Shown: positions 30,901 through 39,846, numbered from the stretch's first letter. The stretch: DNA of 64,000 bases from Carnimonas bestiolae (GCF_051251125.1 NZ_JBPCZL010000011.1), one strand, 5' to 3'. The notes: a model not told the origin generated them from the letters alone. Translations and numbers: made by a program.

Positions 30901-33900
30901 TTCGACGTTGCCTCGACAGAATCAACACGCTTGCCCAACGCCTTGTCGGCATCAGCGCGAGCAGTCTTCTCGTCGTTGATCGAAGAAGTGTTGTCACCAA
31001 CTGTAGCCTTCAACTGGCTGAGTGCGTCCGCTTTGGCCTTATCACCATCAGCGCGGGCCTGCTGCTCGTCGGTGATCGAGGCCTTATTGCCCTTCGCTGT
31101 CGCTTCTACGGTGTCGATGCGCTTGGCGAGAGCCTTATCGGCGTCCTTGTAGGCTTTCTCGACACTGGTTATCTGCGCAGCGTTGTCATTGTCGGCCAGT
31201 GAGTCGGCTTCGACGCGAATTTGCCATAGCTGCCATGAATAAGTGCTCTGCGGCGACTGCACCCAAAACTCTGCGGATTTAGCAGCGTTAGGAACCTCTG
31301 CCGTCCAGTTTGAACCGGCCGCACGGTCTTGATCGGTGGCACCGACTAGATTTCCATCTTGGTCGTAGAACTTGATGAACTCTTTTATCTCGGAAGCCGC
31401 GCCACCTTTGTTGTTGCTATTCCGGTGTGGCCGCGTCTTGACGCGAATGGTGTTGACGCCCGACAGCGGGAAACGATCAGAGTAAAACCCGTTATCACCG
31501 TCCTCGCTGCCCGAATGAACAGATATACCCCCACCCGAAGCAGGGCCAGCCAGCTTAGACTTACCGATGGGGTTCCAAAATGCCGCGTTGTTCGAGCCGT
31601 TGGCGTTTAGCACTAGGCTATCACCCGCGTTCGTGCCCGAGCTTGCAGCAGTAAGGTTGCTGATAGATTCAGCGGTGGACTCGTCGCCTTTGACGCGGGC
31701 TTGCTCTTCACGGCTTATCGCCGCCTTGGCGTCCTTGGCGGCCGCCTGCACGGCGTCCACCCGCTTACCAAGCGCGCCGTCAGCATCTGCGCGAGTCTTG
31801 GCCTCTGTGGCTATGTCAGCGGCGTTGTCGCCAACAGTGCTATCGAGGCCGTCGATGCGCTTGTTAGTAGCAGAGTCTTTCTTGTTAACGGTCTCCGTTA
31901 GGCTGGTCAGGCCGTTCCTGTTCTGCTTAATCTGGCCGGTAAGGTCGGCAACGTCATCATTAAGCTGATTGCGGGCATCGTCGGCGGCCTCCTGCGCATC
32001 GGCCGCAGACAGCCGAACCTCGTCGATTTCCTGCCCCAGCTCTACTCTGGCGGTCGTTATGTTGGAGTTAGCAGCATCCGCCGCTGACTGCGCCTTCTTA
32101 ACATCGTCGTTTAGGCCATCAACGCGGCCGTTGATTTTGTTGTCAGCGGCCGTTAGGTCTTTATCGACCTTATCAAGGTCGGATTTGAGCTGTTTCTTGG
32201 CTGCTTCGACGCGCTGGTTAACCGAGTCATCGCCATCGCCTGAGATTTTTTCAACCTCTTTCTGTAGCTCTTTTTCGAGGTCGCTTTCGGTGATGTGGCC
32301 GCTGATAACGGCCATGATGTCATCGGCATTGTTCTCGGTATGAGCGGTCAGTTTGTACCAGTCACCCACGCCGTAGGCGTTGACGCCGCGCACCCAGTAG
32401 ACATATTTAGTGTCGGCTTGCAGGCCAACATGGGTATAGCTCAGGCCACGCCCTAGATATGTTGCCTTTCCTTCCACCTCACTATTAGCCAGCTTTCCGG
32501 TCTGGTCGTAGTAAAACTCCCACGTCCCGCCGCCCAGCGTGTCGCCGTCTTTCAGCATAGGGGTTAGCGAGATTTCATAGTTCCCGGCAGACACCGTAAC
32601 GGTAGCAGGCACCGGCGGGACGTTGATCTCGATATTGATCGACGCCTCGCCAGACTTGAGGCGATTTCCGCGAGCGGCCACAGAAGCGGTGTATTTGCCC
32701 GCTGGCAGGCCGTGTAGCTGAACGCGGGTGGATGTAGCGGGTACGCTCACAGAATACACGTCAGCGCCGCCCTTGCCCTGCTCTCGCACGTGCACGTCAT
32801 ACGACTGCGCGGTATCTACCGGCGACCACGACAGCACGCCCTGTACGCTGTCGCCATACGTCAGCACGTCCCAGTGCAAATTGGTGGGCGAGCCGATGCC
32901 ACCGGCTGGAAGTGAGATATAGCCAAGCGGGTTATACGCCTCGCCTACGGCATCATCCCAGATGTCGGCGTCGGTGGTCTGTAGCGTAACCGAAATGCCA
33001 TTATGCGGGTCGTATGACCAGTCAGTGACCAGAAACTCGCCCTTGGTCATGTTGAGACTAGGGAGGTCGAGCTTTACCACCATGCCGGGGCGGCAGGCAT
33101 AACCACTGAGGTTTAGTGTCAAGGATACGGACTGCGCGCCGCGATTCTGCTTGAGCTTGATATGCGCGATGCGCTGTGCCTGATAGGCATCGCTGACATA
33201 ATCGAGCGATAGGCTAGTGCTTTTCTCGCCGCCGTCCTCTTTAATCCATTCCTGCATGGAGGCCGCGGGGAAGTCGGTTTGCGCCCACGACGATTTGGGG
33301 TCGATAAAGGTGCCGGTCACGACATTGATTGCACTGGCGTTGTCCACTTCAGTGCTGCCAGACACTGTACCGATGACCATATCCTCGGTGATCGTGAACG
33401 CAGCAGGGCCATAGTATGCGCCAGCCTGAATTGCCCAGCGACCGCCGGACATAATCAGGTTGCCGACCATCGCATCCTCAAGCTTGTTCAGTACGTCGAG
33501 ACGGCTTTCGTTTGCACCGATCACTGCCGATGCGGTGTAACGCTTACCAGTGCTGCCATCTGCGTTAGTGACAGATTCATCGCACAAGTTGGCTGCCGAC
33601 TTGAAGGCATCCATGATGATTTCGTCATCGGGCACTTGGCAGCGGTTGCGCAGATACCACAACGCCATCAGCGCAGGGTTTTCGCTAAACTCTTCTTTGT
33701 TGCTGCGCGGGTCGTAGAGCTTGAGGCCGCGCACCACGCAACGCACGTCAGGAATGCCGCTGAATACCTCGGGGTCGTAGCGCAGCGAAAGGCGCAAATA
33801 GCTGATGCCACGCCCAATTTGGGTGTCCTTCCAATCGGGGCAGCGCTCGGCCAAGAATGAGTCGTGCTCGGTGGGATTGATACGAACGTCATAGCTCCAA

Positions 33901-34271
33901 TTCTTGGAGTCGTATTCAGTAATCAACTTCTCATTCAAGTAGATTTCATCGACGCCTTCGATCTCGCCCTCGCTCAACACATAGACAAGGTGCACCCACT
34001 CGTGTTTGGCCGATGAGGTGTGGTCTTCCTGTGCCCATGCCAATACGCCACCGGTCGATGCGCGACCAAGGATGAAGCGTACGGGGGCTTTTGATGAGCG
34101 CAGCGTTTGGGCGTTTGGGGACTGCTTACCAGTATCGCCCATGCTGGACTTCTGAATTTCGCCGAATACGGATGCAGACGCCGCAATTGCCGCGCCCCAC
34201 GGGCCACCCGTAACAAACCCAACGCCAGCCGCAACCGCGACGTGAGCAACCTTCTTAACGATCTTTCCCAT
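27903..34271 (-). CDS. gpJ-like tail tip / host-specificity protein with coiled-coil and four inserted beta modules
   Basis: 2122 residues; lambda J is 1132. Residues 1 to about 760 look like gpJ: GGPWGAAIAASASVFGE, PVRFILGRASTGGVLAWAQE, HLVYVLSEGEIEGVDEIYLN, then fibronectin-like segments (LSWSPVDTAQSYDVHVREQG). From about 760 to 1800 there are many units of about 40 residues of the type ALGKRVDSVEATAKDNKAAI, predicted coiled coil. Four non-identical beta-sandwich-like modules interrupt or follow them (about 880-1030, 1285-1430, 1555-1705, 1915-2065). The C-terminal part includes VDSIYTVKLDNNGHIAGFGL, as in DUF1983 tail tips. ATG 34271 is used because the frame upstream lies in the previous gene. 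It probably binds the host surface. Confidence 0.88.
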   Translation of the reverse strand: MGKIVKKVAHVAVAAGVGFVTGGPWGAAIAASASVFGEIQKSSMGDTGKQSPNAQTLRSSKAPVRFILGRASTGGVLAWAQEDHTSSAKHEWVHLVYVLSEGEIEGVDEIYLNEKLITEYDSKNWSYDVRINPTEHDSFLAERCPDWKDTQIGRGISYLRLSLRYDPEVFSGIPDVRCVVRGLKLYDPRSNKEEFSENPALMALWYLRNRCQVPDDEIIMDAFKSAANLCDESVTNADGSTGKRYTASAVIGANESRLDVLNKLEDAMVGNLIMSGGRWAIQAGAYYGPAAFTITEDMVIGTVSGSTEVDNASAINVVTGTFIDPKSSWAQTDFPAASMQEWIKEDGGEKSTSLSLDYVSDAYQAQRIAHIKLKQNRGAQSVSLTLNLSGYACRPGMVVKLDLPSLNMTKGEFLVTDWSYDPHNGISVTLQTTDADIWDDAVGEAYNPLGYISLPAGGIGSPTNLHWDVLTYGDSVQGVLSWSPVDTAQSYDVHVREQGKGGADVYSVSVPATSTRVQLHGLPAGKYTASVAARGNRLKSGEASINIEINVPPVPATVTVSAGNYEISLTPMLKDGDTLGGGTWEFYYDQTGKLANSEVEGKATYLGRGLSYTHVGLQADTKYVYWVRGVNAYGVGDWYKLTAHTENNADDIMAVISGHITESDLEKELQKEVEKISGDGDDSVNQRVEAAKKQLKSDLDKVDKDLTAADNKINGRVDGLNDDVKKAQSAADAANSNITTARVELGQEIDEVRLSAADAQEAADDARNQLNDDVADLTGQIKQNRNGLTSLTETVNKKDSATNKRIDGLDSTVGDNAADIATEAKTRADADGALGKRVDAVQAAAKDAKAAISREEQARVKGDESTAESISNLTAASSGTNAGDSLVLNANGSNNAAFWNPIGKSKLAGPASGGGISVHSGSEDGDNGFYSDRFPLSGVNTIRVKTRPHRNSNNKGGAASEIKEFIKFYDQDGNLVGATDQDRAAGSNWTAEVPNAAKSAEFWVQSPQSTYSWQLWQIRVEADSLADNDNAAQITSVEKAYKDADKALAKRIDTVEATAKGNKASITDEQQARADGDKAKADALSQLKATVGDNTSSINDEKTARADADKALGKRVDSVEATSKDNKAAINSEQKTRASKDDALGKRIDTVEATTKENAANITGEQEARADGDKALGKRVDSVEATAKGNKSAITDEQKARADGDKANADAISQVKADTGKNSTAITDERKARSDADSALGKRVDSVQATAKDNQAAISAEQKARSDADSSLADQISQVSAQAKASGNLIPDPNFLDFGKNGFNNGDNDDVSLNQDENDGGNVVCTTGRIDSANLDYVEGRTYVASMKIRGKPGQVSFRVVTRIDGKNRYWWPELRPGNVEGDWTTYSGQCTLPSNVTQFSVSIRPTSSNDRYCMKQPYVGLQTAGDAYNSSQVAEEQQARADGDSANADRISKVQSSVDKANSAITDEQKTRASKDDALGKRIDAVESSVGDNKAAIKSEEEARTSKDNALGKRIDSLQAATKDNQAAINSEQEARANDREALTQRISDMAVSFGHDNLLPDPYDDTGDFWTYEGQSGKIGKSDDHNTINGSKALSGLFMVGDKGALRSYVYIHNNSGQGSLNYTSRIEFFDRSKKPLSDSTVVSSRTANLSPAGGTSLTTGPDSCPNNAYYARFVIERADSNGKNGSGGWQIKQPRVESQSLEDADISASITSVEKAYKDGDKAITEQVNKAQSAADKAASSIDEEKKTRASEDKAITEQVSQLSSKLDSNYSTIRNDYMTKSDAKSEIAKAQTTAQSYADGKTASVQQTLQSNIDKTNNRVDSIYTVKLDNNGHIAGFGLSNDGKVSQGIFNVDSFAIAPPGSKSKFLPFVVQAGGVYMNTAMIQEASIGSVQIGDVIQSANFTYPDAPSSENLVSDPAFTNGEWYGAYHVVQQEHEIGNYLRVSDANGQASIESARFDVHEGWHYKYSAVLKNFSGGGPKILMNIHWLDANGNDKGWANEIDIYPQKAGSWTSVKGDAWAPSGAKKGILYFQIRANGQWFGLKSPVVQSTSGSDNGYAGWQLNKNGDFYAYNGYFQGEVTATKFSAKSDLSNGRSEFTEKGLYIYRGSVLVVEIGELR

Positions 34272-34273
34272 GA

Positions 34274-34672
34274 TTAACCAACTCTCCACGCCATGATCGG
34301 CGTTTCTTGTAATTCGCACACACCGTCTTCTGCGGTGCTGTATATGCCGTTGCCCCAAATAACGCCCACAGTGAGGCCCTGCGGCCCGTTAAAGGCCACA
34401 ACGTCACCACGCTGCGCGTACTGCGGTTCTATTCGATGAAAGGACGCATCCCAGATAGCGGGCATGCTGCCGTGAAGGGAGACGATGAGACGTTTAGCGC
34501 CTAGCTCGGATGAGTAGCGGTCGCGATACTGCTCGATTGGGTCGATGCCGCATATCTGAACGCAGCAATTGGCTGCGAATGTGCAACAATCAAAAACGCC
34601 CCATTGAAAAGGGGCGTCTAAGCATTGCTGGATGTAGTCGTGTAAACGTCTCGGCCAATTTGACCGGCGCAT
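34274..34672 (-). CDS. Tail assembly protein, NlpC/P60-like fold (DUF6950 type)
   Basis: 132 residues in the position of the lambda gpK peptidase gene. FDCCTFAANCCVQICGIDP resembles an NlpC-type Cys site, followed by a GDVVAFNG strand that aligns with the GD[LV]V step of such proteins. A classic downstream His is not obvious, so activity is uncertain. It ends two bases before the gpJ-like start. A terminator-like hairpin lies within the gene (34592-34617). Confidence 0.7.
   Translation of the reverse strand: MRRSNWPRRLHDYIQQCLDAPFQWGVFDCCTFAANCCVQICGIDPIEQYRDRYSSELGAKRLIVSLHGSMPAIWDASFHRIEPQYAQRGDVVAFNGPQGLTVGVIWGNGIYSTAEDGVCELQETPIMAWRVG
34592..34617 (-). terminator. Terminator-like hairpin inside a coding region
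   Basis: GGGGCGT/ACGCCCC arms (34596-34602 with 34611-34617), an eight-base loop, then TTTTTG on the minus strand. It lies inside the DUF6950-type gene (codons for DAPFQWGVFD). Confidence 0.5.
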
Positions 34673-35268
34673 CAGTCGGAGTAATCGAACGGCTGGGCGT
34701 CTTGCTTCATGCCCCAGTAGATAGGCCAGCTCGCCATCTGTGCGATCGCGTAGAAGAAGCGGTCGCCGTCATGACGGGCACGGTGGCTCTGATCTGTCCA
34801 ACGCTCGCTTCCCGTCCTATCCCACTCGGCCATGCGGTCAACCAACGGCACCGTGATTTTGTTATCGCCTGCGTTGCCGTTGTATTCGTATTTAGCGGCG
34901 TCCATGCGGCCAGAAAACAGTATGTCGCTGGCGTAGTTTCCTTCTTGGTCGAATACCACAAGGAGCAGACGGCCAAATCGGCCCCGACACTTATCGACCA
35001 GTGCATCCTGAATCATCTGGGAGTCAAGGCCAGACAGCGTGATATTCAGCTCGGTCGAGGATTTCGTAGAGTACGACTCCTGCGCGGCATCAATCTCGCC
35101 AAAGTTGCCGACGCCCAAATAGGTTTTGCCATCGACCACGATTTCACCGGTACCGGTGTGCATGTAAACCGGCCCTTCCTCGAAATGCAGCTCGCAGGCA
35201 TAAACGATCAACGGCGCAGGATTGGCAAGCATTCGCATAACGCTGTCTGAAAATGCGGCGTATTGCAT
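34672..35268 (-). CDS. Minor tail protein
   Basis: 198 residues, between the gpM/L-like protein and the gpK-like gene. The visible motifs are ELHFEEGPVYMHTGTGEIVV, GNFGEIDAAQESYSTKS and LLLVVFDQEGNYASDILFSG, a pattern seen in minor tail proteins of siphophages (DUF2163-like or gpL-position). The C-terminal FFYAIAQMASWPIYWG is aromatic. Its start overlaps the end of the previous gene by one base. Function beyond tail tip assembly is not shown. Confidence 0.7.
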   Translation of the reverse strand: MQYAAFSDSVMRMLANPAPLIVYACELHFEEGPVYMHTGTGEIVVDGKTYLGVGNFGEIDAAQESYSTKSSTELNITLSGLDSQMIQDALVDKCRGRFGRLLLVVFDQEGNYASDILFSGRMDAAKYEYNGNAGDNKITVPLVDRMAEWDRTGSERWTDQSHRARHDGDRFFYAIAQMASWPIYWGMKQDAQPFDYSD

Positions 35269-35858
35269 TAGAATGCCTCCCTAAATCCGATGGTGAGCGA
35301 CGAAATAACTGGCTTGCGTTGCAGGTCATAAACGTCCGACGTGCAGCGCATTTCGCACACCGGCCGGTAATACTCGACCGGCTGGCCTGCCGCTATGTTG
35401 GCGCGAATGCGCCGATTGATCGGCAGAGTGGCCGTGCCGTTATTGCCGCTTCGAATGTCTTCCAGAATTTCGAATAACTCCCCGTTCACACTGACGTAAT
35501 CGCCGCGCTTGAAAACGTCCTTGTTGCTGGGGAGACCTTTTATTCCGAGTTGTTGCGATTGAGCTTTTCCGTTTGACACCTGCACGTTGCCCAAATCCTT
35601 TTTGGCCCTGCGCCGCACAAAGTCGGGAATTAGGCACGTCCCTGCCATGCCGCCCAATCTGCCAAGCAGCGAAGTAAGCTCTCGCTCCTGCTCGGCACTC
35701 AACACGTCAAACTGGATTTCGCACTCCCAGTACGCGCCAGCAAACCCGTAGATTTGTTGAGCATTTGATAGCGCAGAAGTCCAAGCGAAGTTATTGTAAT
35801 GACAGCGGAGGGTTTGGGATTGAGGTCGCAACGTGTCAGGCCACGTAAATGCAGCCAT
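35268..35858 (-). CDS. Distal tail / minor tail protein
   Basis: 196 residues, directly after the tape measure gene, where gpM-like distal tail proteins are found. It starts AAFTWPDTLRPQSQTLRCHY. EIQFDVLSAEQERELTSLLG is typical of proteins packing against the tail tube. ATG and the preceding stop share one base. No enzymatic motif is visible. Confidence 0.65.
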   Translation of the reverse strand: MAAFTWPDTLRPQSQTLRCHYNNFAWTSALSNAQQIYGFAGAYWECEIQFDVLSAEQERELTSLLGRLGGMAGTCLIPDFVRRRAKKDLGNVQVSNGKAQSQQLGIKGLPSNKDVFKRGDYVSVNGELFEILEDIRSGNNGTATLPINRRIRANIAAGQPVEYYRPVCEMRCTSDVYDLQRKPVISSLTIGFREAF

Positions 35859-38800
35859 TATCTAAGCACCTTGCGTAGTCGTTGAGTTAATGGGCCGTTG
35901 CGGCGTGCGTCGTCCTGTATTCGCTGCCACGCCATCTGTGCGCCACGCTGCGCGGCTTCTTGCACCGCCGCAGGGTCACTAGAGCCACGCGCGTCAACAT
36001 GAACAGTTGGCGAGAAGTGAATGTCGCCAGACGCTGCTGGGGCCTCGTTACGGCGCTGCGGGAGCTGCGGCAATGCGCGATCACCGACATAGCCGCCTTC
36101 GGCATATCCACGCGCGCCGTTCAGGTAAGAGAGCGCCTCGAATGCACCAGGCTTCTTCATCCCTTCTTGGGTGATGACGCCCTCGCCCTTATGCACCGCG
36201 CCCGCTACCTCGTATTTCGGGCCATCGCCGGTGTATCCACCCTTAGACCATCCGGGAATCTTGACGCCAGTCACCAACGAAGCGGCACCGAAACCAGCCG
36301 AGGAAATGCCACCGCCACTATCGCCACCCAACATCTTAGTGAGGCCAAGTATCGAGCGCTGAATGGCGATTTTCGCCATTTCCTGCACGATGGTGTCGGC
36401 CAAGTTGCCAAAGTCCAGCTTGCCGGTGGTGACGAACTTAGCCATCGCGTCCGTCATGTCCTGAGTGGCAGTCGTAAAGAGCTGTTTCGACTGGTCGGAC
36501 GTTTTGGCCGCCGCGTCTTTGTAGTCAGCCCATCCGCTTTGCACGCCGTTTAGCCAGTTGTCTTGCATCTCGTCCATCTGGTCATACATGCGACGCTGCA
36601 TAGCGATTCGGCCATCTGCGGCTCGCCGCTCTAGCTCGATTTCCTTGTCGATGTAATCAGTGTTGATGCCCGGCAAATTGCGTTGGTCGTTGAGCTGCTT
36701 GATGCGTTGCGCCGATTGCTGGCGAATCTGTAGCTCTTCTTGGGCGCGCTGTAGCTCTTGCGCACCCATGCCGACGCCCGCGACCTGCAAATCGTTCTGT
36801 TGCTGCTGTAGCTCAAGCTGGAATTTCAGGTTCTCGTTATAGCGCTCTACCTGCTGGGATGCTCGGCGCGCTGCTTCCGATTCCTTGTTGTAATCAGCAG
36901 CAGCTTTAACGCGGGCGACGGTGGCCTCGACGTTAATAATATTGCCTTTCTTCAGCGCCTCGTTGATCTGCGTTAACCGGCTCTGGTACTTAGTCTGGGC
37001 CTGATCTGCCTGACCTAGCGGCTGAATTAGACTGGACAGCCCTTTGCGCTGCTGAGACAGTAAGGAAACCTGACGGCGAAGCTCTCGGTTATTGGTTTTC
37101 GGCGCCTTCGGCTCTTTACCCGCCTTGTCGCGCACATAGTCGTTGATGAACTTCTCGCGGTCTTTATCACCCTTGATGCTGCCCGCCCTCTCAAGTGCGG
37201 GGACAAGCGCCTCGGCTTCTTTTCGAGCCTTCTTCACCTTCTCGGCGTACGTGTCGGCCTTGTCGGTGACTTTGTTGTATACGTCAACCGCCTTGATGCC
37301 ATAGTCATCCATGGCCTGTTGGTTTTTCTTCAGCGCGTCGTAGCCGCCAGTCGTGGCATCAATCACGCCCTGAATACTGTTAACTACCGATTGGAACCTA
37401 TCAACGTCCTGCTGAGCTGGGCCAACGAAGCCACCGCTTTGCTTGGCATCCTGCAATCTCTGCTGGGCATCCGCTAGGTTCTGCTGCGCCTTCGACAACT
37501 GCCCAGCAATTCCGTCATCGCGACCAATGCCTTTCAGGTAATCCCAAGTATCGCTGATAGCGCCCTTAACGTTGTGCCACGCCTTCTCAATCAGCCCCGC
37601 CTGCTCTACCATCTCGGCGGAACGCTGCTGGTGGGCTTTGGCTAGCAGCTCGGTGGCCTTTTGGGTGGCCGCCATGGTGTCGCCAGACTGCTCTAGCGCG
37701 CTGATTTCCTGATATTCGGACGCGGTCAGGAAGTGCAGGGAGTCGTTGAGCGTTTTGACCGCTCTTGTGGGCGCACCCTCAAGCGAAGCGTACTGATCGA
37801 CAACGCTGGAAATTGATTCGCCGGATGCGCGGCTATATGCGAGCGCGGCTTGGGCTACGCTGGAATATTGAGATTCAGCGATCTTACCTGACTTCGCCAC
37901 CTCAGTTAGCGCGCCGATGGCTTGGCCGCGCGTGGTTGAAGATGCCTTGGCAATCTGGTCTGCCGAAGTGGATAGCTGGGCAGAAAGAGATTCGCTATAG
38001 CGGCCTGTTTTAATCAGCTCCTTGTTAAGCCCGCCCATCTCGTTAGCGCCCTGATAGGCTGCTGCACCCACGGTACCAAGCACGGCCAGCGCGACGGTAA
38101 ACGGGTTAATCATGCTGCGGATTGCGATACCGACGCCGCGCGCGGCATTGCCAAGGCCACCGAATACGTCCTTGAGCTGTCCGCCCTGCTGGATGGCGAC
38201 CATATAGGCGGGCTGGCCGCTTACCAAACTGGTAACGATGTCGGTGATCTGTGGAGCAGCTAATTGCGCCTCACGGCCGACAGTCCAGTGAGCCTTTGCT
38301 AAACCTTCAGCATCAGCCGTATATCGGGTAATCGCAGACCGTGAATTATCGAGCGTCGCCTTGAAACGCTCGAAGTCCTCCTGCGGCAAAATTCCCTGCT
38401 TTAAGTGCTGGCGAAGTTGCGCCTCTTGCTTGTCCAGTTTGTCGAGACGCCCAATTACGGGGTCGATCTTTCCGATAAGCTCGGCCAGCTCTTCTTTCTG
38501 CCCTTCAATCGACGTGGCCGAACTGGAAGTGCTTTTCCTAACCCGTCCCTGCGCGGCGGCGATCTTATCTAGGGCGGCCTGAAATGCGCTGGCGTTTTTC
38601 TCGGCAGCTCTTAGCGTGCTGTTAGATAGAGTAGTGACCGACTGGTCAACGCGAGTGGTAGCGGCGACAACGGCGGCCAGCCCTTGGTCGAGCTTTCCCA
38701 CCTGAGCTGTTAGCCCGGCAAACTCACCAGTAGAGGCAGAAGCACTTTCGCCCGCTGACTGTGTGGCTTGTCCAGCAGCAGCAGAAGCTTTCTTGATCGC

Positions 38801-39034
38801 AGAGAGCGATTGGTTTGCTCTCTGAAGCTCTTTCATGAGCTGCGCCCACTTGCTGCCAGAGGCGCTTGCTTTGTCGCCGGAAGAGCTGGCCGCTTCGCCT
38901 GTTGTCTTTGTCGCGGTCGTCGCTCTAAGCCCGGCCTGCTCCAGCGCCTGCAACCGTGCCTTCAGCGCCTCGATCTGTGACTGGGCATTACCCGCATCCA
39001 CCTCGACCGATAGGCGGCTTTTTCTCTCTGCCAT
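35858..39034 (-). CDS. Tail length tape measure protein
   Basis: 1058 residues, which sets the tail length and marks this as a long, flexible-tailed phage. It is Ala/Gln-rich with extended coiled coils (LKARLQALEQAGL, NAQSQIEALK; many Gln-rich helices at 700-860). A hydrophobic patch around GVGIAIRSMINPFTVALAVL (about 305-325) matches the membrane segment typical of tape measures. The C-terminal part ends SPTVHVDARGSSDPAAVQEA, as in lambda gpH-type proteins. The start lies four bases after the stop of the tail chaperone frame. Confidence 0.92.
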   Translation of the reverse strand: MAERKSRLSVEVDAGNAQSQIEALKARLQALEQAGLRATTATKTTGEAASSSGDKASASGSKWAQLMKELQRANQSLSAIKKASAAAGQATQSAGESASASTGEFAGLTAQVGKLDQGLAAVVAATTRVDQSVTTLSNSTLRAAEKNASAFQAALDKIAAAQGRVRKSTSSSATSIEGQKEELAELIGKIDPVIGRLDKLDKQEAQLRQHLKQGILPQEDFERFKATLDNSRSAITRYTADAEGLAKAHWTVGREAQLAAPQITDIVTSLVSGQPAYMVAIQQGGQLKDVFGGLGNAARGVGIAIRSMINPFTVALAVLGTVGAAAYQGANEMGGLNKELIKTGRYSESLSAQLSTSADQIAKASSTTRGQAIGALTEVAKSGKIAESQYSSVAQAALAYSRASGESISSVVDQYASLEGAPTRAVKTLNDSLHFLTASEYQEISALEQSGDTMAATQKATELLAKAHQQRSAEMVEQAGLIEKAWHNVKGAISDTWDYLKGIGRDDGIAGQLSKAQQNLADAQQRLQDAKQSGGFVGPAQQDVDRFQSVVNSIQGVIDATTGGYDALKKNQQAMDDYGIKAVDVYNKVTDKADTYAEKVKKARKEAEALVPALERAGSIKGDKDREKFINDYVRDKAGKEPKAPKTNNRELRRQVSLLSQQRKGLSSLIQPLGQADQAQTKYQSRLTQINEALKKGNIINVEATVARVKAAADYNKESEAARRASQQVERYNENLKFQLELQQQQNDLQVAGVGMGAQELQRAQEELQIRQQSAQRIKQLNDQRNLPGINTDYIDKEIELERRAADGRIAMQRRMYDQMDEMQDNWLNGVQSGWADYKDAAAKTSDQSKQLFTTATQDMTDAMAKFVTTGKLDFGNLADTIVQEMAKIAIQRSILGLTKMLGGDSGGGISSAGFGAASLVTGVKIPGWSKGGYTGDGPKYEVAGAVHKGEGVITQEGMKKPGAFEALSYLNGARGYAEGGYVGDRALPQLPQRRNEAPAASGDIHFSPTVHVDARGSSDPAAVQEAAQRGAQMAWQRIQDDARRNGPLTQRLRKVLR

Positions 39035-39038
39035 GGCT

Positions 39039-39350
39039 CTATTCGCTCATTTTTTCTTTGAAGTGCTGCAACACAATTTCGTCTATGGCGTAGATACCGG
39101 CGTCAAACTCGTCGCGGTCTATCACCGTTGGGTGGCGTTGCAGGTATTGCTCAATCTCTATCAGCGAGAGCGGCAGCGGTATTCCCTCGGAATATCGGCG
39201 CATGCGGGCCACGCCCATATAGCAACCCTCGATCTCGTCGGAGACTGGGTTGCGTTCCGGCTCGGGCACGGGTGGCAAGTTGAGCTGCTGCCGCTGCCAT
39301 TGCTCCTTTTCACCACCTACCGCAATGCGCCACTCAGCGAGGGCTGTTAC
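39039..39350 (-). CDS. Tail assembly chaperone, GT extension (made by probable -1 frameshift)
   Basis: 103 residues that have no good start of their own: the only candidate is TTG at 39278 without a Shine-Dalgarno. Read in the -1 frame from the end of the upstream gene it is continuous: VTALAEWRIAVGGEKEQWQR and on to YAIDEIVLQHFKEKMSE. This matches the lambda G/GT arrangement, where a ribosome slip before the tape measure gene makes a fused chaperone that holds the tape measure during tail polymerisation. The slip would occur on the A-rich GGAAAAG (39350-39356). Confidence 0.7.
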   Translation of the reverse strand, partial: VTALAEWRIAVGGEKEQWQRQQLNLPPVPEPERNPVSDEIEGCYMGVARMRRYSEGIPLPLSLIEIEQYLQRHPTVIDRDEFDAGIYAIDEIVLQHFKEKMSE

Positions 39351-39799
39351 TTTTCCACGGTGTCGGCGATGTTCTCGGCTTTCTGTTGAGCCACTTCGAC
39401 GCCGCCTTGAACAGCGAGAGTGAATGTCTCAGGGCGAGCAATCATCACCACATCTGCGCAGGTCTTGGCGTCGTAAGGAACCGCGTTTCCGTCATCGTCT
39501 TCGATGCCGTCCCAGTCGAGAATGAGGCAGGATGCAACTATGCGCCGCATCTGCTCGTCTTCGATGAATGACGCCTGTTGAGAAACCGTCAAATCGAACT
39601 CGCTTTCGCCTGCGTGCTCTTTTTCCACCACCTTCGAAGCGTGGCGCTGTACGGCTGCCTGAGCGCTTCTAAACTCAGGGCTGTAGATAGAGCCGACCTT
39701 GATCTTAAAGCCGCCTTCCTCGCCGTCTGCGGCGGGAATTTCTACCCATTTAGAGCCGTCAGCCGAAGGCACGTTAAGTGAAGAAAGTTTGATGCCCAT
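39347..39799 (-). CDS. Tail assembly chaperone, G-type
   Basis: 150 residues between the tail tube and the tape measure genes. It has an acidic, soluble profile (ESEFDLTVSQQASFIEDEQM; DWDGIEDDDGNAVPYDAKTC). The C terminus TVEK is encoded by GTG GAA AAG followed by TAA, an A-rich slip site. Position and overlap with the next frame support a gpG-like chaperone. A weak terminator-like hairpin precedes it. Confidence 0.75.
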   Translation of the reverse strand: MGIKLSSLNVPSADGSKWVEIPAADGEEGGFKIKVGSIYSPEFRSAQAAVQRHASKVVEKEHAGESEFDLTVSQQASFIEDEQMRRIVASCLILDWDGIEDDDGNAVPYDAKTCADVVMIARPETFTLAVQGGVEVAQQKAENIADTVEK

Positions 39800-39816
39800 T
39801 TTTTCGCCTTGTAATG

Positions 39817-39842
39817 AGAAAGCCCCGCGCTAGCAGGGCTTA
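39817..39842 (-). terminator. Weak terminator-like hairpin after the tail tube gene
   Basis: AAGCCC and GGGCTT (39821-39826, 39837-39842) pair, with only TTTCTC after them on the minus strand. Confidence 0.45.
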
Positions 39843-39846
39843 TTGG

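Noticed and set aside
29650..31200. CRISPR-like array in the repetitive region
   Set aside because: The repeats are imperfect, multiples of three in length and encode coiled coil in one open frame; no constant repeat with unique spacers exists here or elsewhere in the window.
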